Positions 52,991 to 62,200 of a stretch of DNA of 64,000 nucleotides are shown in pieces. The notes beneath the pieces were generated by a model, which did not search any database, was not told the DNA's origin, and worked only from the letters and a program-made list of their open reading frames with translations. Source of the DNA: a bacterium (lineage in GTDB: Bacteria; Fidelibacterota; Marinisomatia; Marinisomatales; UBA1611). Both the position numbers and the translations under genes were made by a program. The first letter of the stretch is position 1; each line of letters begins with the position of its first letter. The stretch covers positions 1 through 64,000 of the forward strand of contig SGYO01000005.1 in assembly GCA_004321745.1 (NCBI GenBank), given 5' to 3'.

Positions 52991-53296
52991 ATGGAAAATA
53001 TAATTGAAGCAATCACATCTAATCCAGTATATCTAGCAATTGCCGTTGTTTTAGCTGTAGTAATAGTATATGGTTTAGTAAAGAAAATTATAAAGTTAGC
53101 TCTTGTGACAGTATCTATATTTATACTGTATGTGGCGTATTTACATTATACAGGTAAAAACACAGCTGAAATTTCCAAACAAGTATCTAAATCAGCAGAA
53201 ATTTTGAAAGATGCTGTTTCAAAAACAGGCGAAAAGGTAAAAGACTCCGCTATTAAATCAATAGAAAAAAAAGTAGAAGAGGAATTATCTAATTAA
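52991..53296 (+). CDS. Small membrane protein with amphipathic tail
   Basis: 101 residues. Two adjacent hydrophobic segments (VYLAIAVVLAVVIVYGLV and LALVTVSIFILYVAYLHY) form membrane helices. A lysine/glutamate-rich amphipathic helix follows (SKQVSKSAEILKDAVSKTGEKVKDSAIKSIEKKVEEELSN). I recognise no family. It is placed 50 bases before the HAD phosphatase and may be co-transcribed. Confidence 0.7.
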   Translation: MENIIEAITSNPVYLAIAVVLAVVIVYGLVKKIIKLALVTVSIFILYVAYLHYTGKNTAEISKQVSKSAEILKDAVSKTGEKVKDSAIKSIEKKVEEELSN

Positions 53297-53346
53297 TTTT
53301 TTTTCTGGTTTTACATTTATTCTCCTTAAACATCTATAAAATAACC

Positions 53347-53982
53347 ATGAGATATAAACATATTGTTTGGGATTGGAATGGCACACTCCTCAATGATCTA
53401 TGGCTATGCATTGAATCAATTAATTTTGTTTTAAAGTCAAGGGGAATGTCACAGGTTGATAAGAAAAGCTACAAAAGCATATTTACCTTTCCTGTTATAA
53501 AGTATTACGAACACCTGGGCTTTGATTTTTCAAAAGAAAAATTCCCGATCCCAGGATTTTTAAATTATTACAGAAATTATTTTAAAAAATGCAATCTTCA
53601 TCAACATGTACATGAAGTTTTAAAAAAAAATAGAGATAACAGGCTTACCCAGTCTATTTTATCTGCCGGTAAGCAAGATTCATTAATTAATTGGGTAGCT
53701 CATCACAAAATTGATCATTATTTTAATGCAATAGTTGGGATTGAAAATGATGCAGCTGATGGTAAAACAGATGCTGGATTAAATTGGTTATCTAAAGGAG
53801 ACATTTCCAAAAAGGAAATATTGCTTATAGGCGATACAATTCACGATAGTGACGTCGCTGAAAAAATGGGTGTCCATTGCGTTTTGGTTGACATTGGCCA
53901 TGTTAGTCGCGAAAGATTATTAAAGACAGGGCGTAATGTTTTTGAATCTCTTGATTCATTAAATAAATATATAAATGGTTAA
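53347..53982 (+). CDS. HAD-superfamily phosphatase
   Basis: 211 residues. Motif I is WDWNGTLLND (nucleophile Asp, about residue 8) and motif IV is LLIGDTIHDSDVAEKMG (about 158). The cap domain with LKSRGMSQVDKKSYKSIFTFPVIKYYEHLGF resembles phosphoglycolate phosphatase-like enzymes of HAD subfamily IA. The substrate is not certain. A bidirectional terminator follows the stop. Confidence 0.9.
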   Translation: MRYKHIVWDWNGTLLNDLWLCIESINFVLKSRGMSQVDKKSYKSIFTFPVIKYYEHLGFDFSKEKFPIPGFLNYYRNYFKKCNLHQHVHEVLKKNRDNRLTQSILSAGKQDSLINWVAHHKIDHYFNAIVGIENDAADGKTDAGLNWLSKGDISKKEILLIGDTIHDSDVAEKMGVHCVLVDIGHVSRERLLKTGRNVFESLDSLNKYING

Positions 53983-53984
53983 TT

Positions 53985-54013
53985 AAAAAACCCTCGGCTC
54001 GCGAGGGTTTTTT
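53985..54013. terminator. Bidirectional rho-independent terminator
   Basis: AAAAAACCCTCG and CGAGGGTTTTTT are perfectly complementary with a five-base loop, giving a terminator in either direction. It can end the HAD gene on the plus strand and the small minus-strand unit (promoter at 54156-54183). Confidence 0.9.
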
Positions 54014-54024
54014 AATACAAAGTG

Positions 54025-54093
54025 AACGCTGACCTCCTAAAAGGTTTCAACTCTTAGGTGTGTTACGCAGCTGATCCTTTGGAGGTCAGCGTT
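54025..54093. repeat. Long hairpin with CCTCC/GGAGG arms
   Basis: AACGCTGACCTCC (54025-54037) is the exact reverse complement of GGAGGTCAGCGTT (54081-54093). After a 2-base bulge the stem continues with AAAGG/CCTTT, for about 18 bp in total; the loop is about 31 bases. It is part of the minus-strand unit: in that RNA the 5' arm carries ACCTCC, which could also pair with the perfect Shine-Dalgarno just upstream. Confidence 0.8.
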
Positions 54094-54110
54094 ATTATAA
54101 AATTAGACAA
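54063..54110 (-). CDS. Possible 15-codon leader peptide
   Basis: On the minus strand a TTG follows the perfect extended Shine-Dalgarno AAAGGAGGTGATC (54113-54125) after two bases and opens a frame of 15 codons, SNFIITLTSKGSAA after the start, ending with TAA inside the hairpin loop. TTG starts are used elsewhere in the window, but the two-base spacing is short, and translation is only a possibility. It could be a leader peptide that alters folding of the hairpin. Confidence 0.3.
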   Translation of the reverse strand: MSNFIITLTSKGSAA

Positions 54111-54155
54111 CTGATCACCTCCTTTCTTTAAATTAATTAAAAACACACAATAAAA

Positions 54156-54183
54156 ATTATATCCAAAAATAAATAAACATCAA
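54156..54183 (-). promoter_or_regulatory. Sigma70-like promoter of the small unit
   Basis: On the minus strand TTGATG (54178-54183), a 16-base spacer and a perfect TATAAT (54156-54161). It points towards the Shine-Dalgarno, hairpin and terminator at 53985-54125, away from the thioredoxin gene. Confidence 0.6.
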
Positions 54184-54240
54184 ATATTCTTTAAGTATTT
54201 ACCTTTTATTGTTTTTCAAAAGTTGAATTAAATTTTAACA

Positions 54241-54735
54241 ATGAAAAAATATATAAATATAATTTTAGTCATCACCCAAATTTCTTGTTCTTCTTATGAT
54301 TTTAATGTTGATACTGTAACTGCAGATCAACTGTTTAAAAATATTAGAAAAAATAACTCCTCAGAGTACATTTTGATTAATGTTTGGTCTACCTGGTGTT
54401 TACCATGCGTTGAAGAATTTCCATATATTGTTAATCTTGAAAATCAATATGATTCTAAGGACTTAGATGTTGTTTTTTTAAGTACTGATTGGGATGAAAA
54501 TTCATTGGAGGTAAAGCAGTTTTTAAAGGAACAAAATGTGGTGGGGCAGCATTACAGAAAAAAAGAGGGCGACGATGAAAACTTTATAAACGCCATAAGC
54601 CAATCATGGAGCGGCGTGCTACCATTTACGGGAATTTATGATAAGAATCTCAATCTTAAAGCCTATTGGGAGGGCAAAAGAGATGAAAATTTTTTTAAGT
54701 TTAAAATAGATTCATTACTAATAAAGAAAGGATAA
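54241..54735 (+). CDS. Thioredoxin-like (TlpA-type) lipoprotein
   Basis: 164 residues. The N-terminus INIILVITQISCSS is a lipoprotein signal. The thioredoxin fold has WSTWCLPCVEEFP with the CxxC pair (about residue 48) and a late cis-Pro region SGVLPFTGIYD. Family members reduce or isomerise periplasmic disulfides, often for cytochrome c maturation; no such genes are near. The stop codon overlaps the start of the next thioredoxin-like gene by one base (TAATG). Confidence 0.88.
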   Translation: MKKYINIILVITQISCSSYDFNVDTVTADQLFKNIRKNNSSEYILINVWSTWCLPCVEEFPYIVNLENQYDSKDLDVVFLSTDWDENSLEVKQFLKEQNVVGQHYRKKEGDDENFINAISQSWSGVLPFTGIYDKNLNLKAYWEGKRDENFFKFKIDSLLIKKG

Positions 54736-55331
54736 TGTTCATGATTACAAGATTTATGCTTTTATTTGCAATTATAATCTTCAATGCTCAAGCTAGAGAT
54801 CTAGACATAAATGCTAAGTTGCCTGGAGGTGACTATGTTCTACAAAATATTGATGGCAAAAACACCTCTTTAGATAAATTAAAAAAAGCTAATGGTGTTT
54901 TAGTCATTTTTAGTTGTAACACATGTCCCTGGGTCATTCGTTGGCAGGATAGATATAATTTGATTTCTGCTTTGAGTAAAAAAAATGATATAGGTTTTGT
55001 AGCTGTTAATTCTAATGCCAGGCTTCATGAGAGTGTCGATAGCATGGATGAGATGATTTATCATGCTGCGTTAAATGAATATGACTTTCCTTACGTTATG
55101 GATGAAGATGCAAAATTGGCAAAAGCATTTGGAGCAATGAAAACTCCACATGTATATCTTTTTGATGCTAACGATAGGCTAGTTTACACAGGTGCAATAG
55201 ATGACAATGCAAAAAGTGCAAAAAGAGTTAAGAAAAATTATTTAATGGATGCTTTGAGTTCGCTTGGCAGTGGAAAAAATATTGCTACAAGAAAAACCAA
55301 AGCACTTGGCTGTTCAATTAAATTTAATTAA
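54735..55331 (+). CDS. Exported thioredoxin/AhpC-TSA-like protein
   Basis: 198 residues. The signal peptide (LLFAIIIFNAQARDL) would leave Q at the mature N-terminus. The redox motif CNTCPWVIRWQDRY (about residue 57) is a CxxC variant typical of thioredoxin-family proteins of the alkyl-hydroperoxide-reductase-like type. The cis-Pro lies in MKTPHVYLFD. Coupled to the preceding TlpA-like lipoprotein; the two probably act on the same substrate in the periplasm. Its 3' end is followed by tRNA-Phe on the other strand. Confidence 0.88.
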   Translation: MFMITRFMLLFAIIIFNAQARDLDINAKLPGGDYVLQNIDGKNTSLDKLKKANGVLVIFSCNTCPWVIRWQDRYNLISALSKKNDIGFVAVNSNARLHESVDSMDEMIYHAALNEYDFPYVMDEDAKLAKAFGAMKTPHVYLFDANDRLVYTGAIDDNAKSAKRVKKNYLMDALSSLGSGKNIATRKTKALGCSIKFN

Positions 55332-55353
55332 GGTAATAAAAAATTCTGCTGTG

Positions 55354-55426
55354 TGGCTCGGGCCGGAATCGAACCAGCGACACATGGATTTTCAGTCCAC
55401 TGCTCTACCAACTGAGCTACCGAGCC
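55354..55426 (-). tRNA. tRNA-Phe (anticodon GAA)
   Basis: The minus strand gives a perfect cloverleaf: GGCTCGG/CCGAGCC acceptor, D arm GCTC/GAGC, anticodon stem GTGGA/TCCAT with loop CTGAAAA (anticodon GAA), T arm GCTGG-TTCGATT-CCGGC, discriminator A. CCA is not encoded. Confidence 0.97.
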
Positions 55427-55615
55427 AACAACAAAATAAATCGCTTAACTGATAAAAGAATAAAGGTTTTAATTAATTAAGCTGCGAAAATTAATATATT
55501 TTATTGGTATTTCAACTTTTCTTATGAGTTGATTTTTGAAATATCTAATCATTTTTAATAAGATGTTCTAATATAAGCGCCTTTTAAATGAGCTAAATTC
55601 AAAAGATTACGGTAT

Positions 55616-56209
55616 ATGAAAGAGATAATTATAGCAACTCATAATAATGATAAAAAATCAGAGATGATGTATGCACTAAGGAATTTAAAAGTAAAAATAT
55701 TATCTCTTGATAATTTCCCAGAAATTGGTGAGATTGAAGAATCAGGTTCAACGTTACTTGAGAATTCTTTAATCAAGTCTAGAGAAGTTCAGCGTATTAC
55801 AGGCATTCCTACGATTGCTGATGACACTGGGCTTGAAGTGGAATTTTTAAATGGTGCTCCGGGGGTTTATTCAGCAAGATATGCGGGGAATAATGTTTCT
55901 TACCAAGATAATGTCAGAAAATTACTTTCTGATCTTAAAGGTGTAGAGCAAAAATTTAGGAACGCAAAGTTTAGTACATACATAAGTTTTTGTTCCTCAG
56001 AAAATGAGTTTTGGGTGGATGGCAGTATTGAAGGAGAGATAACGGAAAAACCTCTTGGTGAAAATGGATTTGGCTATGATTCTGTTTTCTTAGTCAAAGA
56101 AACTAGGTTAACGTTTGGGCAGATGGATAAAAAAGATAAAGATAAAATTAGTCATAGGGGACTTGCTTTGAAAAAGATGATAAGTCTTCTTGAGCAAAAT
56201 ATTAATTAA
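55616..56209 (+). CDS. rdgB: XTP/dITP pyrophosphatase (HAM1/RdgB)
   Basis: 197 residues. Removes non-canonical purine nucleoside triphosphates. ATHNNDKKSEM (substrate loop) starts the protein; ADDTGLEVEFLNGAPGVYSARYAG and GENGFGYDSVFLV are the family motifs, and KISHRGLAL closes the pattern. Normal length. It is 51 bases upstream of sprA. Confidence 0.97.
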   Translation: MKEIIIATHNNDKKSEMMYALRNLKVKILSLDNFPEIGEIEESGSTLLENSLIKSREVQRITGIPTIADDTGLEVEFLNGAPGVYSARYAGNNVSYQDNVRKLLSDLKGVEQKFRNAKFSTYISFCSSENEFWVDGSIEGEITEKPLGENGFGYDSVFLVKETRLTFGQMDKKDKDKISHRGLALKKMISLLEQNIN

Positions 56210-56260
56210 GAAAGGATCTTATATCGACTAAAAAGTTATCAGTTAATTAATTACTGAACT

Positions 56261-59200
56261 GTGGTTATAAAATACATATATCTTTTTTTCTTAGGCATTT
56301 TATTATCAATGTCTAATGCGATATCTCCTTATCATTATTTGAGCGCGCAGGGAAGCGAATCTATTAGTTTGAATGACCAAGAGCAGTTTTCTCCTTTTTT
56401 ATATGTACCACATCCTGAATTTGTGGTCAATCCTTTTCCAAATTATACAAAGAACTTAATACAGCCCTTAGACTCAACGTCAACAGTTAAAGGTCTTTTT
56501 AACATAAAGTATGATTATTTTAAGACAAAAGTCACTCTAGCTAAAGATTGGAGCACAATAACTATTACTGAAAATATTGATGGATCTTCGTTTAAAATTC
56601 CATTTATAGCTGATGTTGAATGGTATTTGCAAAAGTATAATCAGAGGCAAAGTTATTTAAAGTTCATTGAGATAATGCAAAAATCAGCATCTGATGGGTC
56701 TAGTAAAAGAAAAGGTCAAATGATGGAGGTTGTCGGAGTAGACCTTGGTAACCTTGGCAGAGCATCATTGAGCCTTAATGGTAATGTTACAATTACAGGT
56801 AATATGATTTTTCAAGATCAAGAACTTGTTCGATCTTCATTGAACCAAACTCAAAATACCCATCTTGAATTTGATCAAAAACAACATCTTAACATTCAAG
56901 GTAAAATAGGCGATCGCATTACTGTAAATATGGACCAAGATTCAGAAAGGCAATTTGATTGGGAAAATAATATTCGCATTAATTATGAAGGGTTTGAGGA
57001 TGATATCATTCAAAAAATTGAAGCTGGTAACATATCATTATCGCTTCCTTCAACTAAGTATGTTACCTTTTCCGGGAAAAATCAAGGCCTCTTTGGTATC
57101 AAAGCCATATCAAAATTGGGCCCTATCGATATAACAACAATAGCTTCAATAGAAAAGGCTAAAAAAGAGCAAGAGGAATATAAAGGCGGATCTCAATCTA
57201 GCACTCAGCAGATTCGAGATGTTGATTGGATCAAAAATAGATACTTTTTCATTCACCCCTGGTTTCGGAATGGTGTTGATACTTTAATAGTAAATAATTT
57301 TGTAAATATACCATCATTCTATCCATTAAGAAATGGGCTCCACTACATTGGAAACTTGGTGGTGAAAAATTTTGAATTATATAAATCGATTAATACTAAT
57401 GATGCGGGTGCTGTAACAGGGACAGCATATATTGACCCTCTAAACCTTAATGATTCAACATATATTGATGATAATGAAACTGGAAATTTCATTCGGTTAG
57501 AGCCAGGTACTAATTACGAATTAAGCGCTGACTTGGGTTATATAAGGTTAAGAGATATGGTAATGAATGAGATACTTGGTTGTTCATTCATTCTAGAGGA
57601 TAGAAATACTGGGCAATTGGTAATGGAGGTCGGTTCACCAGCTGATTCACTTGGTACAAATCTATCGCTAATGATGCTAAAACCTAGAAACAGTCATCCA
57701 AATCACCCTAGTTGGCCTTTAATGTTTAAAAATGTGTATTACCTTGGAACCACACAGATAAATCAAGAAGGATTTGAAGTTAAAATAATTAATAAAAGAT
57801 CTACACCTGAAAGTGATCGAGATAAAGCAACTAGTCTTCCATATATTACTTTATTTGGTTTGGATAGTTTGGATGTTAATGGTTCTCGCCAATATGATGA
57901 AATAATTGATGTTCAATCAGGTAATATAATTAACATGCTCAATGGAGAATTATTAATCCCTATGTTACATCCATTTGCTGTTCATGATTCACTAGAAGGC
58001 GGAAATAGGGTAGCGGAATTAGAGGGGCAGCTTGGTACCGGGAAAATGTATACTTCATCTATTTCTTCAGAAATAAATAGCGATAATAGATTTGTAATAG
58101 AAACTAAATACAGCAATCAGAGTTCTACCATTAATTTAGGTTTCATGTTAGTTGAGGGTAGTGAAGAAGTTGTTCAAAATAATATAATTTTAAAAAGAGG
58201 TATTGATTATCAAATAGATTATTTTACTGGCACTATCGTATTGATGGGAAGCGCTGCAGACGATCCAAATGCTGATTTAAAAGTACGGTATGATAGACAT
58301 GAAATTGTTTCTTTTGATAAGAAAACAATCTTTGGTACTAGAGCTCAAATGGATTTAGGCGAAAAATCATTTATTGGAATCACTGCCCTTTACTACAACC
58401 AATCAATTATGAATCAAAAAATTGAAGTTGGTTATGAGCCAACCAGAAATTTCATTTGGGATTTGAATGGTAGGTACGAATGGGAGTTAGATGGAGTTAC
58501 TCGTTTTTTAGATCGATTGCCTGTAATTGAGACAGATAAAATGACTAATCTTTCCATTGAGGGAGAAATAGCTCAGGTATTACCAAATCCTAATTCGATA
58601 AATAATGCAGCTACAGGAGACCCTAATGGCGTAGCTTTTATCGACGATTTTGAAGGTTCAAAGCGAACAACATCACCGTCAATTCAAAGGAGATTTTGGA
58701 AACTCTCATCTGTACCAAATACTTTTGATACTGATTTAAATGTTTTTGGAGGTCAATACGCTCAAAAAAATAGAGGTGAGTTATTTTGGTATAATCCATA
58801 CATACCGGTAAGAACTAGAGAAATTTGGCCAAACCAATCCACCTCTGTTCAGGCTGGTAATGAAACGACGGATGTTTTGGTGCTAAAATATCGTAAAAGA
58901 TCTCATCAAAAAAACATTAGTAACGATTCAACCTGGGTTGGTGTAACTACTTCTTTATATTCAGGAGATTATGATCAAACTCAAAGTAAATTTTTTGAGA
59001 TATGGTTAAAAGGGAACAAAGGAAATCTTACAATTGATCTAGGTAAAATAAGTGAAGATTGGGATGGGAACGGAGCATTAAATACTGAGGATATTCCAGA
59101 AGCTGGATTAACGTTAGGGAACGGTTTTTTAGAAGATCAAGAAGATACTGGTTTAGATGGTTGTTTTGATGAATACGAAAATGGCTGGGGTGGCTGTTTA

Positions 59201-62200
59201 GAGCAAAATACGTATCAATTTTATGTTGATCAAAATGAAACTAATTTAATTAACACTGGTTATGATGTGGATCCTAGTGATCCTAATGGGGATAATTGGA
59301 ATTATGATCAAGGTAGTAATGACTATTCCAAGGCAAATGGTACTGAGGGAAATGGTACTGGTTCAAAAATTCAAGAGGGTGGTAAATATCCAGATACTGA
59401 AGATCTAGATCGTTCTGGATTTCTTGATAAGGTTAATGATTATTTTTCGACTAGTTTTGATTTGACTGATACAACCTATCTTGCTGGGCAGACTGAAAAA
59501 AATGGTATTCCAACTGGATGGAAATTATTTAGAATTCCTTTATCAGATTTCAAAAACTCCGGCTCTACTGAGTGGAATGAAATTCGTTACATTAGAATGT
59601 CGGTATCAGATTTTGATTCATTATATTCATCTTTGCAGGTAGCAAAAATTGAAATTGTAGGAAACGAATGGCAGGAGTTGGGCGTATTTGCTCCATCAAA
59701 TGATGGTGAGGATAACAATACTGTTAGTTTGAAAATGAAAAATAAGATTTCAACAAAGACCCAATCAATATTAACGAATGATGATTTTCCATCTTTTCAG
59801 ATTGCTGTAATAAATACGGAAGACAATGCTGAATACACTCCTCCTGATGGGGTAAAAGGGGAATATGACAGAATAAACCAAATAAGGTCAAAAGAACAAT
59901 CATTGGTAATGAAATTTAATAATTTACCTCCGCTATCTTCTGGTTCAGCTCAGAAAACATTATACACTTTGAATGATGATCAAAAAAGAAGTTTCATGAC
60001 ATACGATTTAATGAAGATGTATGTCTATGGTAAAAGTCAATGGATTACTCATTTAAACACAAATGTTGAAATTTTTCTTAGGTTCGGAATTGGTGAGGAT
60101 TATTATGAAGTAACTCAACCAGTATATAGCGGTTGGGATGAAGATAAAGGCAGAAACTCTATTGAACTTCAATTAGATTGGTTAGCTGAACTCAAATTAA
60201 AGGATTCGGTATCTGTAAAACGCTTTAAAGACACGGATGTTTTCATTGATTCTTCAGATGTGATAAGGTATTTATTCACTGATGATGACGGCCTGCAAAC
60301 AGGGAAGCAGATCTATATTAAAGGAAAACCTGCTTTAAATAGAATTCAATATTTTGTGATGGGTGTGAGGAACACCTCAGACCAAATTATTGATGGGGAG
60401 GTATGGGTAGATGAGTTACGTTTAAGTGGAGTAAAAAAAGATCGAGGAGTTGCAATGAGGCTGCAGTCGTCCCTGAAACTTGCAGACCTTGGGACTGCAA
60501 ATTTTACATACAGTAGGCAAGATGCGGATTTTCACCGGCTTCAGGAAAGGCTCTCTAGGGGAACTAGCACAGCTGAAAACTTTAACATTTCAGGCAGACT
60601 GGACCTCCACCGCTTTTTGCCTAGGTCTTGGGGTTTTAGTTTGCCAGTGAATGCATCCATAACTCAAGCTACAAACACCCCAAAATATTTTCCCGGTGAA
60701 GATATTTTAGTGGATCAAAATGCTGCTCCGGATACAATAATCTCTCAAAATCAATCTGTAAGTTTCAGTGCTTCTCTAGCTAAGGCTTCTAAGTCTGACA
60801 ATAAATTGATAAAGTACACAGTAGATAATATTAAAACAAATTTTAGTGCATCGCAGTCCAAGTCATCAGATATAACATATGATCAAAAATGGTCTGAGTC
60901 CTATTCAGGAAAGGTTAGTTATAGTTTCCCATTTGGGAGGGATAACTACATTAGCCCATTAAAATGGGCTAAAGATATGGCCTTTTTAGGGCCACTGAGT
61001 GATTGGCAGTTATATTATACACCATCAGGTTTTAACACTGCAATGAGCTTCACTGAGAAATTATCCTGGAATGAAACTAGGTCTTCGATAAGGTCTCCAG
61101 ATAGTTACAACTTTGGATTAAGTAGAAATATGAATTTAGATTATAAAGTAACAAATAATTTGTCTACAAAATATGCATGGACAGGATCTAGTAAGTTAAA
61201 TGATTATAGAGGATATGCATGGGTTGCATTAAAAAATCTTGACCCAGGTCTTGTGACAAATATTTCGGAAACAATGAATACTACATATAGTCCACGATAT
61301 TTAGAATGGTTGAAACCAAATTTTAGCTATTCTGCTAATTATCGCTGGACAAATGATTTATCTAGGGAGGGGCAAAACATCAGTTCAAATCTCAGGTTTA
61401 ACTCTAGTTTTACAGTAACACCTGTTCAAATATTTGAATTTTTTTATAAACCGCCTAGAAAAAATGCTAGAAGTAGCTCAAGGGCTAGAGGTGGCAGATC
61501 TAGAACAAGATCAAGAGCTAATCAACAAAACAATGCAACAAATAAGAAAAAAGAAACTAAAGAAATTAAATCGCTATCCTATGTTCATAGTATTATGGAT
61601 AAAGTAAATCCAATATCGTTAAGCTATACTGAGACTTTAAATCGTTCCTCAAATCAAGTCATTGGAGAGGTTCCGGCTGGTTACAAATTTGGTTGGATGC
61701 CAGATCATAATCTGGAACAGTCTGAGGAAGTTGGATCAAATCTCGGAAGTTGGGACCACAAAAGAGATGGCTCCATTCGGACTGGATTAAAACTTTCAAG
61801 GTTAGTGACGATTAACTTTAATTTTTCCCAGAACTTTTCAAGCGTAATTAGTGGAACTGGGGTTGAACAACGAACTATGACTAGAGACTATATAGCACTT
61901 GATGAATTATTTAAAGAAGGTCTTCCATTCCCGGGCTGGAGTTTTAGGTTGGCTGGCGTTGAAAAATGGCCGATAATTAAGTGGGTTGCCAAATCAGCTT
62001 CTATAGATCATAGTTATGCTGGAAAAGAAACTAGATCTTGGCAGTTTGAAGATATTGAACCTGAAAATATAGATTTCTTTAAATTAGCTAATTTTGTTGA
62101 AGATTATAAAGACTATGAGAGATCTTCAAGAATAAATATGAATTTCTCTCCTTTAATTGGATTTAATATGAGTTTGAAAAAGAATATTTCTTTTACATTT

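Larger units (their letters stand above)
53985..54148 (-). ncRNA. Candidate small RNA with perfect Shine-Dalgarno and switch-like hairpin
   Basis: A self-contained minus-strand transcription unit of about 160 bases. A promoter at 54156-54183 predicts a start near 54148. Next come AAAGGAGGTGATC, exactly complementary to the universal 16S 3' tail, then the long hairpin 54025-54093 and the terminator 53985-54013. Almost no gene in this window has such a Shine-Dalgarno. The 5' arm ACCTCC of the hairpin could pair alternatively with the Shine-Dalgarno GGAGGT. I recognise no known RNA family. Confidence 0.5.

Noticed and set aside
54100-54126. End of a 16S rRNA gene
   Set aside because: Only 13-15 bases match the 16S tail; no other rRNA helix is present upstream.
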